From Heterostelium multicystogenum (lineage: Eukaryota; Evosea; Eumycetozoa; Acytosteliales; Acytosteliaceae): 64,000 nt of DNA. The DNA is taken from assembly GCA_003667245.1 (NCBI GenBank), contig RCNN01000069.1, positions 62,001-126,000 of the forward strand. Direction: 5' to 3'. The notes beneath the pieces were generated by a model that made no database searches, was not told the DNA's origin, and worked only from the letters and a program-made list of their open reading frames with translations. Both the position numbers and the translations under genes were made by a program. Below are positions 1 through 12,559 of this stretch, piece after piece (the stretch's first letter is position 1; the number at the start of each line of letters is the position of its first letter).

Positions 1-284
1 TTATTGATTTCTGATACTGATGACTTTAATGAACTCCACAATGATCTGAGAGTATCTTTGATATCAAAGTGCTTTTCGTGGGTCTCTGTTTGATTTTGAT
101 CAGTGTTATCTGACTCCAAGAGTGCATTATTCAAATGTAGTCTGATATCTTCGATATGATTAATGTATTGATTACAAGAATCATTTTCTTTGATATGAAT
201 GATGATACATTTTGTACACATCAATACATTACATTTGTCACATATCGATTTATATGCTTTATTATTATGTAGAGTACACTTCAT
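1..284 (-). CDS. B-box zinc-finger protein, N-terminal part (runs off the window)
   Basis: The minus strand opens with an ATG at 284 and reads without a stop to the window edge (94 codons). Residues 3-26 hold a B-box-like zinc-binding pattern with ligands spaced as in the other family members here (CTLH, then CDKC, then CTKC). The stretch that ends at the edge contains the family signature LRSLWSSLKSSVSEIN. This is therefore the 5' part of another B-box/coiled-coil/Kelch-like gene whose body lies to the left of the window. The middle of the fragment, between zinc finger and signature, differs from the other copies, so it is a separate subtype. No break is visible in the part seen. Function is unknown; B-box proteins usually act in protein-protein assembly or ubiquitin-linked pathways. 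Confidence 0.65.
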   Translation of the reverse strand, partial: MKCTLHNNKAYKSICDKCNVLMCTKCIIIHIKENDSCNQYINHIEDIRLHLNNALLESDNTDQNQTETHEKHFDIKDTLRSLWSSLKSSVSEIN

Positions 285-559
285 CTCTTAATAATTAATT
301 AATAATTAAATATATATAAATAGAATGATAGTGTGGTAATCAATTTATATGTAGATATATCTATATAATATAATATATCTGATTGTAATTAGGTTGTTGG
401 TGATGATCAATGTTTTGTGATTTTTAATTGATGAGCCCATTCGACAAACAGAACTTAAAAATTTGATTTGAAAAAACATAATTAAATTTTAATGTTTCAT
501 TATAGATAAGATATTTTTAAGAATCAACAAGGTTTTAGAGAAACAAGTTGATAAGATTG

Positions 560-1430
560 TGGAGTCGGAGTTTGAAGATAAGTTTAAACAAGGAATTCAG
601 AGATTATCTGAGTTTCTCTTGCCAACAAAAACATTAACTGAATCGAGAAATGAATTATCTCTGCTACGAAGATACTCGTCTTCCTCAAACTCTCCTGCTG
701 CACGATCAATTCGAAACTGTTGTTTGACTGCATGAGTCTAGAATTTCGAGAGCATTCTGGGATCCCTTTGTGATATCACTTAAGATTTCTTTAAACGCTT
801 CATCAAGGTGATTGTATGTTCTTGATCCCTTAGTTACATGCCCTGGTGCAGACCATTTCATCTTATTTTTGACGTAAGTTGAAATTTTGCTTTGGTCAAG
901 GTTGAATCATGCTTCAGCGATGTTAGAAAACTTTTTATGTTGTTGGAATGTTTTCATCCAGGGAAGTTTAGAGTAGTTTGGTGTTTCAATTGGAGGTGGA
1001 TTCCAAAGGTCTTTCGGAAACTCGTTGGCTCTGGTAACATTCTGAGGATCAGGAGTACTGGTATTTTTAGAACGCTTAGATATGATCATAGATTAAGTCT
1101 TATCGTCTATGAGCAGAACTCATTGATTCGGCTAAATTCAGTATTGTTTTTGATTTTCCTAAGCAATTTGCAGACTACATATCTTTGCTTCATCACACAT
1201 AGTGTTAAAGGTAATATACTGTCTTTTGATTAAATTTAAAACATATTTTGGTGGTTTCTTGTTCATCTTCATCGAGTGCAATGTACTCTCGAGTGATCAT
1301 TGAAGCTTATTAAGTTTCTTGATCTTACATGCTTCCTTTGCAATTAGTTGTTTACTCTGATCAGCTTTTTCTGGTCTCTTTGTGGTTGTTGCTGCCGAAG
1401 TACAAAGCAACATTGAATGTCTCTTGTTTC
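560..1430 (-). pseudogene. Possible degenerate gag-like / retroelement relic
   Basis: On the minus strand a series of coherent but interrupted peptide segments runs from about 1430 to about 590. They include a Thr/Lys-rich start (TTTKRPEKADQSK), a segment beginning IISKRSKNTSTPDPQN, then, after an in-frame TGA, a helical segment containing APGHVTKGSRTYNHLDEAF and an acidic tail (DRAAGEFEEDEYLR). The pattern of a charged N-terminus followed by a helical domain, broken by stops and frame changes, resembles a decayed gag-like ORF of an LTR or DIRS-type element. I see no reverse transcriptase, integrase or recombinase and no clear terminal repeats. A competing open stretch exists on the plus strand at about 505-735. 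Assignment is an inference with low confidence. Confidence 0.25.
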
Positions 1431-2514
1431 AGTAACTTCATGATTTCCATGGTGACAAATCAATGATTACAAATCAATTCAGGAAAATTATTTGGATTTA
1501 ATCAAGGTTGTATCATAATCAAATATTGTGAAATGAAGAAGGATCTAAAATAATCAACACCAATGTTTATGAAGTATTCAATAGAGATCTGCAATGAACT
1601 CAGCTGAAAAACATGGAAGATTGGAAATCATATGTTGTCTTCACTAGAACAGAACAAAAGGATGTACAACTGATGCCATCAATTAAGAATCTTTTATTCC
1701 TCACAAACCAGTATCTCTCTCAATTGTAAAATTCCTAAATATTTAAGTTCATGTTGTTAGAAGGTGTTTTGTTTCTAGATTGTTGTTGATCTATAATGTT
1801 AATTACAATTATTTGATTTCCTTGAATATTGCTATTGTTATTGATGATCATTACTACCAGCTTCTTCTTCAACATTATTTCCACCATCTCCTATCATATC
1901 AGTATCATCACTACTACCTATAACTATCAGTATCAATAGAATCCCTTCATCTTCCCAATCTTCTTCTCTATCTCTTTCTACTTCTTCCCTATTTATCTTT
2001 CCATTATGGTGATGTCTATGTTCATGATGACGACTGCTACTACTTCTACTAGAACTACTACAACTTTATTTGAATGTTTGACCTTCACATGTAAAAAACT
2101 TCAGCTTCTGTTGGAACTGTGGAAAAAAGTCTTAGTTGGAATTTTTTGTATTGAAGCAAATACCCAGAGAGATTTATTTCATGCAGTGTCGAAACTTACA
2201 TTGGAGAGTTGCTTCGATTTATCATTAACAATTGTAACCTGTCTCACTCAAATCATATATTCCTAAAATAGAATAGAATAATCATATTATGAAACAAATG
2301 ATGAAACACTGATGAGGAGGGGTTCACACTCAGATTTCTAAAAAAAAAAGACAATTATTTTCGGGGATAGATCGGGTGGATTAAAGCATTTTGTTTTTTT
2401 CATAACAAAAAATTAAACCACGTTGCAAATGGCAACATATAAAAGGATATCTTTTATCTGATAAAATGACCTTATATTCTTAGGATACATAATAAGATAA
2501 ATATATATATTTAA
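1431..2514. other. Spacer, no supported gene
   Basis: Between the relic and the next gene I see no conserved coding signal. On the minus strand around 1840-2060 there is an open stretch rich in Ser, His, Glu and Asp that ends with a stop near 1845 and could be the tail of a decayed gene, but its upstream side is blocked by stops. The plus-strand open frame at 2006-2266 has no recognisable composition or domain. Confidence 0.4.
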
Positions 2515-3666
2515 ATGTCTTTTTATTATATAATTTTAATATTTGCAGTATTTAGATTGACTCAATCAACTCCATTAAACAATTATAATAATGAATTGTA
2601 TATTAATAACAGTATGTAGAAAACAAAGATCATCTTGTTATATGTATGAATGAAATAGTATACTTATTTAACAACATTAGATAATACATATCTTTTCGAT
2701 AGTAGTTTAAATTGTACAGATATTAATGTTGGTTGTGATTTTAATAATCCTGCCAATTGGATCAATGGCTCTGTTCCTTCAAATTCCAATGATTTAGTAA
2801 TGTTTTTATTTGATATTGATATGGGTGGACCTATCAACTATATCTATTCCAATCTAGCAATTTTAATTGGTTCCATAGTTGTCTCTGGAAATGTTCAACT
2901 CAATACATTGAATGCTATGAACGTTCAAGTCGATGATCACTCCACTCTTAATGTAATGGGTGAGTTTATTACCAACGGATTGTACACCAATCTTAGTATT
3001 GGAGAGAAATCTACTCTAAACATCTCCTATACTGGAGAAATCAAGATGAATACACTCTCAGCTGGATATAAATCGAATTTTATATTCCAAGCAAACCAAC
3101 TAAATATTTCAACTGTGCAAAGCAACGGCTATATTTCTCTGGTAAACACTCAGGTTGGGTTCAACACTTTCGATGCCCAGCAAATAATGAAACTATCTCT
3201 CTACGGAAGCACTAAGCTCTATATTGGCTCTGACTTTATTAGTTCAGGAACATCGATTGTGTGGCTAAATTATTTTATTACTGAGGCATCTAAAACTCCA
3301 CTCGTCGTAGAAGGTGTAGTGAATTTCCAAGGAACCATTGAAATTAGCTCTACTGAGGATATCCAAGCTGGAAAATACTATTTAATAGAAAGTTTATCTA
3401 AGAACGTGACCTTCTCTGAAAGCGATATCTCTATCATATTTCCTTTGTTTTTCGACTATAACCTTATCTCCAGAAATAACCAATATCTGATGCTCATAAT
3501 AACAAGTACGTTAAACTTGACTCCATGGATTTTAGCGATAGCAATTCCATCATCCATATTTCTCCTAATTTGTATATCTGCCATTATTTTTGCTATTCTT
3601 AGAAGAAGTAGAAGAAAAGGTTACAACCATATTAATGCTTCTCAAAATGAAAGTATCAATTTCTAA
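2515..3666 (+). CDS. Secreted/type I membrane protein, dictyostelid-type
   Basis: Two exons, 2515-2611 and 2681-3666, joined through a GTATGT...TTAG intron, give a continuous 360-residue protein. Residues 1-18 are a signal peptide (MSFYYIILIFAVFRLTQS). The ectodomain begins with a small Cys-containing motif (LNCTDINVGCDFNNPANW) and continues as a Ser/Thr/Asn-rich, beta-strand-like repeat region with several N-glycosylation sequons, which suggests a parallel-beta or pectin-lyase-like fold. A single transmembrane helix near residue 320 (WILAIAIPSSIFLLICISAI) is followed by a short basic cytoplasmic tail. The topology is therefore type I at the cell surface or in the endomembrane system. No family function can be assigned. 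The exon junction keeps the frame exactly, so the gene looks intact. Confidence 0.75.
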
Positions 3667-5150
3667 TAAAATATAATCATACATATTTTTGCACTCTGGA
3701 AGCCAAATTATATCTGGTTTAGAAGGAGTTCTCTCTGTTATTCAACTGAATGGATCTACATTTACGATGAGATGAACAATAATGAGTGGATGATCACTCA
3801 ACATAATCATTTGGATTGTTGTTAGATTAACTCAAGAGAGGTGTCTTTGATCTAAATAGTTTTTCTGGAGAATTTAAACATCATCTTACTTGTTGTATGG
3901 TGTCATACCTTTCGAATAATTCAAACAACTTTGTAAAAATACAAAGCTATGCTTGAGTTTCATTCACTTGAAGAGAAAACATCTTAAACTAAAGATGATT
4001 GGGTTACATTTCAATAACATTTGCTAAACTTAAATTTTTGATTTCTCACACTTTATTGGTGGTGATCCCACTTATTTATTGATCATCAGAGTGGTGGGAT
4101 CAACTCTTATACGATAACAATGAACCCTTTTTTAATCTAAATTAAGTTAACTACAATTCATATGATTATTGCTTATTTTTATAGAGTAGAAGGGATAGTT
4201 AAGTTTGAATATTCAATTGGGGTTTATTAATTATTTGTAGATAATGAAAGTAAATCTAACAATATATATATATATTGCTAAAGAATTTATTTAATATCAT
4301 TTTATTTGATGGTTCAACGAATCAAATCTGTAGACACAAATAGGTTATATGAAATTTGTTTCAATATTAAAGTTCATTAGCTTATATACATTGTATATTT
4401 AAAATACAACATTCTTTAAAGAATAGTAATAACAATACAAATAAATTTAATAATGATTGGATGATACTAATAGAAAGAGTGATATATATATGATGAGAAT
4501 TGATGATGATAGTGAAACAATTATAACACACTGGTGATCGATATCTGATTAACTCTCTAAAATAACATCTAGATTCTTTGTATATAATACAATGTACATC
4601 TCTTTCGAATTAATAGTTTTGATAAATGTTATCTTTACATCAATGTGATAAAAATAACAGCACTTTTATCATTATCACTTGATTGATACAAATATTGTTG
4701 TTGGCATCAAAATGAACCTAACCCACTCCTCTCTTTTATTATGATTTAGAATTAAAGAGTTACTATTCCAAGATCACCTCTTTTGTATTTTATATAATAA
4801 GTACAAACTTAACCTCATCATAATATCTACTTCATTTTAACTAGTGTATGAATCATGATTGATTGGACATGTTGTCAAAATTAATATCAGTGTAGTCTCA
4901 GCATCTAACTCAAATTTTTAATACCTTTATTCTTGGATTCTTTAAGATGTATATGTAGCATGTTATATTTAATAATGAACAGCTATATAAATGATTGAAA
5001 AGACATAATTTTAAATCAAACCAAACCAAACCAAACCAAACCGACTTTAGTTAAAATATAAACCTATTTTTTTAAATTCCAGATATTTTGTAAATAAATA
5101 TAAAACCATGTTGATCAGTAAGTACATAAAGTATATTTAAATAAATTAAA
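3667..5150. other. AT-rich spacer
   Basis: About 1.5 kb without a supported gene. It contains AT microsatellites (for example around 4261-4275) and a perfect (AACCA)n tract at about 5020-5042. The part beyond about 5015 resembles the flank at 8290-8400 and belongs to a duplicated 3' flank of the B-box/Kelch-like copies. Confidence 0.5.
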
Positions 5151-5411
5151 CTAATTCTTTATTTCTAAATATTTTAAAATAGATAACCTAATAAACATGA
5201 CATCATTCAACTCAAAGGATATTCCAAAATTTGATTCAAAGATCAATAGCTCTGCCAACTCCAATATTTCCCAATCAAATGTAAAAGTAGCTTGGATTTG
5301 TTCGTAGTGACTTCTTAGAGATTTAGTTGTAAGAAACAATAGGTTAAACGAGATAAAATATAATTTGTCGAATTGTAATACACAGCTAGGTTTTGACAAA
5401 TTAAGTATCAA
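5151..5411 (-). other. Small open frame, possible gene fragment
   Basis: An 86-codon ATG-initiated minus-strand frame with protein-like composition (alternating hydrophobic and charged residues, for example LYFISFNLLFLTTKSLRSHY). It lies just beyond the 3' end of the B-box/Kelch-like pseudogene. I do not recognise it. It may be a leftover exon of a deleted gene or chance. Confidence 0.25.
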
Positions 5412-5483
5412 ATTTTCTTGATCCAGAAAGTATGATTTTCTTAATAAATTTACAATAAAGTTGATGAATTAATGTTGATTCTA

Positions 5484-6618
5484 ATCTATTTTGAATAAAC
5501 AATTGATCCACAAAAAAGATCTGCCAAATTGATCATCCAAATAGATTGGTTCTGATTGATCATTCTCAATTGAATATTTGAAGTTACCATAATTTTTACC
5601 ACCAAATGAATAAATATAACTCTGTTGCTGATACACAATCGTAAATTGGAAACACATATCCATCTTTGGAGGGAATCATATTGAGTTTGGTTGTTTGTTG
5701 AGTTATGACATTGTATTGGATGAAACATTTATCATAATAAGAATTAATGAAGAAATGACCATTGTTGTCATGACATGCTGTGTATGGTCTGCAATCCAAT
5801 CGATGTTCTGAAATGGTTTTGCTTGTCAAGTCAAACATAAATAGATTATTATATGACAATGAATATAATATTCCATTCAAGATCATTGTTGATAATTGTA
5901 TACTACCATAATGTTGTGGTAATTGATGATATCTTTCAAATGTCATTGTTTTTGATGTTGAATCGATCAATTCGATGTGAATGTGTTTCCCAATCATTAA
6001 CCAAATAGATATGATCTTGACCATCATAACAAACTGATTTGAAACAATCAGAATCCATTCCTTCCATATCAACAATGTGTTCAAATGATTGAGATTTGAT
6101 TGAGAATCGAATCCATTTGTTTGGATTAATATCACCACCAAATAGATAGATATATTCATCAACTCTGATAATCTTTGTTCTTCAATGATGAGATATTGAT
6201 GATATTGTTCAAAGTGTTGTGATATCTCATTCTCTGTTGTTGTAATCTCATTGATTTCTGATACTGATGACTTTAATGAACTCCACAATGATGACAGTGT
6301 TTGTTTGATTGTTGATCTTGAAGTATTGTCATTATTTGTTTCATTGTTGTTGTTATTGTTGTTGCTGTCAGTTGGTTGCTGATTGATATGATCATCGATG
6401 ATATTTTTGTCATTTAATTGCTCAATGATATCATCGATATGATCACAGAATTTTGCATGATCATGAGTTTTATTGTGAATGGTGCTACATCTTGAACACA
6501 TCAATAGATTGCATCTATGACAAATCAACTCCAATGATTTACAATGCAGTTGACATTGTAAAGTACCAATACTTAATATATTCAATATATCTTTATGCTC
6601 TTCTTTTTTCATTGCCAT
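5484..6618 (-). pseudogene. B-box/Kelch-like family copy A, internally deleted
   Basis: The start (MAMKKEE, ATG at 6618) leads into a B-box with ligand pairs CQLH, CHRC and CSRC, then poly-Asn and the family signature SSLWSSLKSSVSEI. After the coiled coil (HFEQYHQYLIIEEQRL) the reading jumps directly to the first Kelch-like blade, so roughly 650 bp present in the sister copy at 8.4-10.2 kb are missing, including the conserved central block. The blade region then changes frame at least three times (near 6180, 5950 and 5640-5660) before ending with the family C-terminus GSIVYSK near 5486. A product could not be a complete propeller. The 3' flank matches that of the 8.4 kb copy. Confidence 0.75.
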
Positions 6619-6817
6619 TGATTTACCTAAAAATAAGCAACAGAACACTAAAGAGTAGATCTAATTAGAAATAATAGGAAAGGTACTTAATTTTATTTTT
6701 GAGTATCAACACAAACAAAACTAAAAAACAAAGTTGTACTACCGAATAAATTACAAATTGGTAATTTTCAATGCCAAAACTTAAAACATATGTACTCCAA
6801 CTTTATTTTTACTATTT

Positions 6818-7664
6818 TTGGGTCAATTTTTACTTGCTCGTTGGGTGGTTTTCATTTTGAACAAGTTTAGTGTTTCCCATGTTGTATACGAATGGCAAGT
6901 CAAGAAATTGAATATCACTCTTTCTCTCTCTCACGGAGATAAACTCAAAGTAACCAAATCCAAAACCAATATCATTCTGAATCATTCATTCAATCTCCTG
7001 AGATATCTATCACCAAAGCGTATAGCAGTGCTTTACAGGGGCGAAGACAAGCGCAGGTCGATGTACCTCAACATTTCAAACCTATTTACACTGCCTTCGC
7101 TGCGCTATCTGACACTCAAAAATGACTTTTGCAATCGGTCTGCACTCGAACTTGCATTAAAATCAGACACTCTAGTATCACTTCACAAGAATCGGCATGA
7201 TTCAAATCGACGACAACCTTGCAAATCTATTCTCGAGCACCAAGCTTCAAAAGATGTCACTGGTTTGCGACGAAGACACAATATGCAGTTTTATCAATGT
7301 ATTCAATCAAAACCAATCGGTCACCAGGTTAAAGCTGCTTTCCTATCTCGTGTACAATAGCAGCTACGAGCAACTGAGCTACGAATTCGATTGCGAATCT
7401 TACAAGAACAGTATTAAGAAGCTAGTGGAAAACAACAAGACAATCAACCAGCTCACTTTAGGATTTATATTTGACAAGGACTCTGACGATGAGGATGACG
7501 AAGATGATGAAAAAACAGAATATTATGTATATCCTGAAGTAAATTGCGATCCACACCACGACGAGGACGAAAATGAAGATGAAGAACATCAATACGAACG
7601 TTGGTATGCCGACTATAAATTTGAAGACATCTTCAAAGAGTTCATCGACTATGGACTTTCTTAA
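6818..7664 (+). pseudogene. F-box/LRR-like protein, frameshifted
   Basis: Two overlapping frames together read as one protein. The first (about 6818-7185) has an F-box-like start, although no ATG precedes it in frame, followed by a leucine-rich segment (ISNLFTLPSLRYLTLKND). The second (from about 7186 to the stop at 7664) continues with DDNLANLFSSTKLQKMSLVC and ends with a very acidic Asp/Glu-rich stretch. The switch near 7185-7197 is a single-base change of frame. Dictyostelids have large F-box/FNIP and LRR families that choose substrates for ubiquitin ligases; this gene looks like a diverged member, but neither the F-box nor FNIP repeats are clear. Low GC flanks, higher GC inside, as for real exons in this window. 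Confidence 0.4.
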
Positions 7665-8443
7665 TTCAACAGAAAGTTGATCTTTAACAGATCAAATTTT
7701 TTTTACCAAAATTAAAGTATACAAGCTAACAAATAATTGAAGAAATATTATTATTACTATTATTATTATTACTATTACAATACAAATGAGAAAAGTACAA
7801 TTTAGATGTACAGATCTCAATATAGTTTACAATGTTATGATGAACTTCAAATATAAACAAAAAAATACACAAAACAAAAATTAAACATTACCTATATCAA
7901 AGAAATAAGCTTAACAACATTACAAAATGACAACGATATCAGTAATTAATACAACGAATAATAATAATAACGATTATTATATTATCTTAACAATCTAACA
8001 AGAGATACTATAGCTTATAATCCTATGACCAAGAAAGTGTCTGAAGTATTTTTAGAATAAAAATAGAAAATGAAAATTGGTCTTCTCGATACTGTAGTTT
8101 TGCTTCATGGACACTTTATAGTCAATATCTCTTTGTTAGATTGAATTGTTGTTTGAAAGATTGACTAGTGTTGGTCCTTTAGATTATCTTTGTTGTTTGA
8201 TATCATCGATATAATTAATGAAAGTTTTAAAATTTCCTTTCTTTGCCAATAAGTACAAAGATCTATTAGTACATTCACCCAGAGACGAAACCACACCAAA
8301 CCAAACTAAACTAAAAGTCTGTTTTTGTTTTTTAAATAAAACCATAGATCTGTTAATATATAAAGAATATTTATTTAATTAATAATAGTTTTTATTTTAT
8401 TGTTTGATGTGAATAGTTTTGATGAATTAATGTTGATTCTTAT
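7665..8443. other. Spacer with duplicated flank
   Basis: No gene seen. It holds ATT/ACT microsatellites (about 7746-7775), an isolated fragment of the B-box/Kelch-like family (see 8137-8215) and, at 8290-8443, the 3' flank shared with the copy at 5.5 kb. Confidence 0.5.
8137..8215 (-). repeat. Isolated fragment of the B-box/Kelch-like family
   Basis: Bases 8137-8186 closely match the family segment that encodes NVSNNNSIEQ (compare 9177-9230), and 8190-8215 match the segment encoding DDIKQ (compare 55292-55312). In full copies these lie about 150 bp apart, so the fragment carries an internal deletion. It is a dead remnant of an additional copy. Confidence 0.6.
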
Positions 8444-10221
8444 CTATTTTGAATAAACAATTGATCCACAAAAAGATCTGCCAAATTGATCATCCAAATA
8501 GATTGGTTCTGATTGACCATTCTCAATTGAATATTTGAAGTTACCAAAATTTTTACCACCAAATGAATAAATATAACTCTCTGTTGCTGATACACAATGG
8601 TAAATTGGAAATACCTCATCATCTTCGGCAGGTATCACATTGAGTTTGGTTGTTTGTTGAGTCATGACATTGTATTTGATGAAACATTCATTATCATCTT
8701 CTGAATGAATGAAGAAATGACCATTGTTGTCATGACATGCTGAGTCTGGTATGCAATCTAATTGATGTTCTGAAATGGTTTTGTTTTGTCAAGTCAAATC
8801 TAAATAGAATATCATTATTAAATGACAACGAATATAATATTCCATTCAAGATCATTGTTGATACTTGTTGTCCATAATGTTGTGGAAATTGATGATATCT
8901 TTCAAATGTCATTGTTTTGATGTTGAATCGATCAATTCGATGTGTTTTCCCAACCATTAACCAAATAGATATGATCTTGACCATCATAGCAAACTGATAT
9001 GAAACAATCAGGATCAATTCCATCCATAATACCAATGTGTTCAATTGATTGAGATTTGATTGAGAATCGAATCCATTTGTTTGGATTACTAAAACCACCA
9101 AATACATAGATATATTCATCAACTCTGATAATTGATGAGGATGTATAATAGAAATCATAATCAATTTGTAATTGTTCGATTGAATTGTTGTTTGAAACAT
9201 TGATGAGTGTTGCTCCTTTAGATTGGTGTGTTGTGAAGATATATGTTGATTTGTTTGAATCATTGATTGATAATTGTATTGATTGTTTGATGATTGATTG
9301 TATTGATTCAGAATCGATTGGTTTGGTTGTCAATGAATATGAATGTTGTTTGATATCACTGATGGATTTATGATTGAATGATTGATTGTATTGATTCAAT
9401 AGATATAGAATCATTGATTGATGATCATTGTCGAATTGATTGATCAGTTGATTGATATTATAATGGTTATTATATCGATCATTGAATATTGTTTGTTTGT
9501 TGTTCAAGATGAATGATGACAGTGATGAACATGATTCTATTGATGATATCAATGTTGTTGTCATGTATTGTGAAGTGCTATCATTGTTTGTTGTGTTGTC
9601 ATCTTGATTATCATCTGTTGTATTATAATTATTATTTTGATCATTGTTCTTGCTGCTGCTGTTGTTATTATTCCAATGATTATTGATATTGATGATATTG
9701 ATGAGATGTTTCAATTGATTGATGTTGTTCTCGATTCGATCAGTCAATGATTGTTTGTTCTCTTTCATTGTATTCTTTATTCTTTGTTCTTCAATGATGA
9801 GATATTGATGATATTGTTCAAAGTGTTGTGATATCTCATTCTCTGTTGTTGTGATCTTATTGATTTCTGATACTGATGACTTTAATGAACTCCACAATGA
9901 TGACAGTGTTTGTTTGATTGTTGATCTTGAAGTATTATCATGATTTGTTTTATTGTTATTGTTATTGTTGTTGCTGTCTGTTGGTTGATGATTGATATGA
10001 TCATCGATGATATTGTTGTCATTTAATTGCTCAATGATATCATCGATATGATCGCAATATCTGCCATGATCATGAGTTTTATTGTGAATGGTGCTACATC
10101 TTGAACACATCAATAGATTGCATCTATGACAAATCAACTCCAATGATTTATTGTGCTGCTGACACAGTGAAGTACTAACATGTTTGATCTCCTCTTCACT
10201 ATCTTTATGTGATCTTTTCAT
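8444..10221 (-). pseudogene. B-box/Kelch-like family copy B, two frameshifts
   Basis: A long open frame (ATG 10221) encodes an N-terminal B-box (CQQH, CHRC, CSRC ligand pairs), a poly-Asn linker, a coiled coil (HFEQYHQYLIIEEQRI), the conserved central block ILNNKQTIFNDRYN and the first Kelch-like blades (YIYVFGG). The frame then breaks near 8945-8950 in a T4/C3 stretch and again near 8783-8790 in a T-rich stretch where the family reads NKTISEH. It resumes in the correct frame at 8665 and ends at the family C-terminus GSIVYSK (stop 8444). Both breaks are one-base length changes, so the gene may be intact if the runs are misread. No introns, like the rest of the family. Confidence 0.7.
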
Positions 10222-10450
10222 TGTATCTCAAATCTAAGTAATGAAGGGGTGAATCCTCCATAAGTTTTTTTTTGTTAATTTTTTTATCTCATTAATTCTG
10301 GTGGAGTTCAAATTTTTCATTTTTTAATAGAGATTATTTAATGAATGACGACTTTTCATCAGTAGGAATGAAGTGAATGGGAAGTGCTGTTTCTAATTTT
10401 TCTCAGTTAGTTTTATATAATTATTATTTAGAACCATCAAGTAAAGTAGG
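10222..10450. promoter_or_regulatory. Divergent intergenic region upstream of prp17
   Basis: A 229-bp AT-rich interval lies between the divergently oriented B-box copy and the splicing factor gene. It contains long T runs (about 10266-10285) typical of dictyostelid promoters. No specific factor site is identified. Confidence 0.35.
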
Positions 10451-12415
10451 ATGGATCTTATTAAAGGCTATGGTTCAGATTCGGACTCAGATGGTGGCAA
10501 AGCTAGTGATAAAGAAATATACGTAAATAAAGATGCCACGATAAAGCAGATTACTTCATTTAAAGCATCGTCTATTGCACCAGATGTACAATCGATTAGA
10601 GTATGTTCTACTTTACTTTTTAGGACCATCTTGCTGTCATGACAGCAAATCTAACCAAAGATAATACTATAACTATTACTATTATTATTATTACTATTAC
10701 TATTAATTAGGTATTGGAGAATAAAATTGATCCAAAGCAAGAACTTTAACATATAATGCTACTTTCGAGAGTATGAATGGTGATACCGAAGGACCTCAGA
10801 CACCATACTCAAGATCAAGTAAGTAGTACAACACTAATCGCTTACAAACTTATGTACTTCAATCCTATATCTGTTAACTAACAAATATCTTGTTTTTTTA
10901 GAACAAAGAATGGATCCTTCACTAAAGAATCATAAAACAGGTATAATAGAAAACTATCATATCAACGACTTTGCATTTACAGAACAATATCATACTTTTA
11001 AATCATATGGGTATGCTCATGACCCTAGCAATGCAAATCACATTATTGGTAATCTACAGAACTACAAAGATGGTGTAACTGTATATAGCAACAAGACTAG
11101 CAACAATAACAACAACAGCAGCAGTAAGAATGAAGGTGGAAAGAAAAAGAGACAGTACGAGGATCCTGCAGATGTCAAGGGATACCAGGGTCCTTGGGGT
11201 GCAAAGAACACTGAAATACAGTTGAAAGCAAAGATGGCTGAAGAGGATAAAATCGATGCTAACATCGAGCTGGACGATACACAGAAATCGTATTTGGATA
11301 TGCGTGCCAAACAACAGAAGAAATCAAGAGAGACACCAGAAACATCTGCAGTTCTGCATCGCGAGAAGAAACTCGACTACATGGGAAGAAGCTGGCTGGA
11401 ACCACCCAGCGACTTGCGTCCTGCCGTCAACGATAGTTATCTACCAAAGAAGCTTATTCACACGTGGACTGGACACACCAAAGGTGTCTCGGCGATTCGT
11501 CTGCTTCCCAAGTATGGAAGTTTGTTGCTATCGGCCAGTATGGATACCACAGTGAAGATTTGGGATGTATATAACGAGCGTGACTGCATACAAACATATA
11601 TGGGACATCAGCAAGCAGTAAGGGATATCTGTTTCACCAACAATGGACGTCAATTCCTGTCATGTGGCTATGACCGTATGACTCGATTGTGGGACACAGA
11701 AACAGGAAAAGTCATATCGAGCTTCAACAATGGCGCTATTCCCTACTGTGTTAAATTCAACCCAGACGACGACAAACAGAACGAATTCCTAGTGGGTGGA
11801 TCCGACAGAAAGATCCTTCAGTATGACATCAACTCGAACCAAATCGTGCAGGAGTACGACCAGCATCTTGGATCGATTAACTCATTGACATTTATTGACG
11901 AAAACCGTCGATTCGTATCGTCCAGTGACGACAAATCACTTAGAATATGGGAATGGGGTATTCCAGTGGTAATCAAATATATAAGCGACCCTGATATGCA
12001 CAGCATGCCAGCAGTAGCCCTGCACCCTAAAGGCAAGTGGTTTGCCGGACAGTCGATGGATAATCAAATCCTAGTGTATCGTGCAAGTGACAAATTCAGA
12101 ATGAACAAAAAGAAACGTTTCTTTGGTCACACCAATGCTGGTTATGCATGTCAACTCAACTTCTCACCAGATGGTAAATATATAGTTAGCGGTGATGCTT
12201 CAGGTAAAGCATACTTTTGGGATTGGAAAACATCTAAAGTTTATAAGTAGGTATATCTTAAATTATAAGTTTGCTAAAGTTTACTAACTTCTATCACTTA
12301 TTCTAGAACATTACAAGCACATGATGATGTATGTATAGGTATTGAATGGCATCCAATTGAATCGTCAAAGGTTGTAACATGTGGTTGGGATGGAAAGATT
12401 AAATATTGGGATTAA
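10451..12415 (+). CDS. prp17: Pre-mRNA processing factor 17 (Prp17/Cdc40), WD40
   Basis: Four exons: 10451-10600, 10711-10818, 10902-12246 and 12307-12415. The protein matches the Prp17/CDC40 family throughout: an N-terminal conserved segment ([20 protein letters not shown]), the family motif [12 protein letters not shown], the linker [19 protein letters not shown] and then seven WD40 repeats, ending in [10 protein letters not shown]. Prp17 acts in the nucleus in the second catalytic step of splicing, on the activated spliceosome. The short last exon restores the final WD repeat, which confirms that intron. One anomaly: in exon 2 the frame breaks at about 10739-10743, where one extra A in the run would keep the frame into the conserved TYNATFESM segment. 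In an essential gene this is more likely a base-calling error than a real lesion. Poly-Asn (SNNNNNSSS) at about 11098-11124 is species-specific. Confidence 0.93.
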
Positions 12416-12559
12416 ATAAATAACTATAATCTATCATATTACATTGTTATAATTAAATTGTTAAATATGGATATATACATCCATCAGTGCTACTCTTTCC
12501 TGCATTTATTATATTATTATGTACAATTGGTTTGATTTGTTGTAATGAATGATATGAAA

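Noticed and set aside
2006..2266. 86-codon plus-strand frame as a gene
   Set aside because: No conserved features; the opposite strand shows a more protein-like Ser/Glu-rich tail, itself not supported enough to call.
11054..11314. Minus-strand frames opposite prp17
   Set aside because: Antisense shadows of a well-conserved coding exon.
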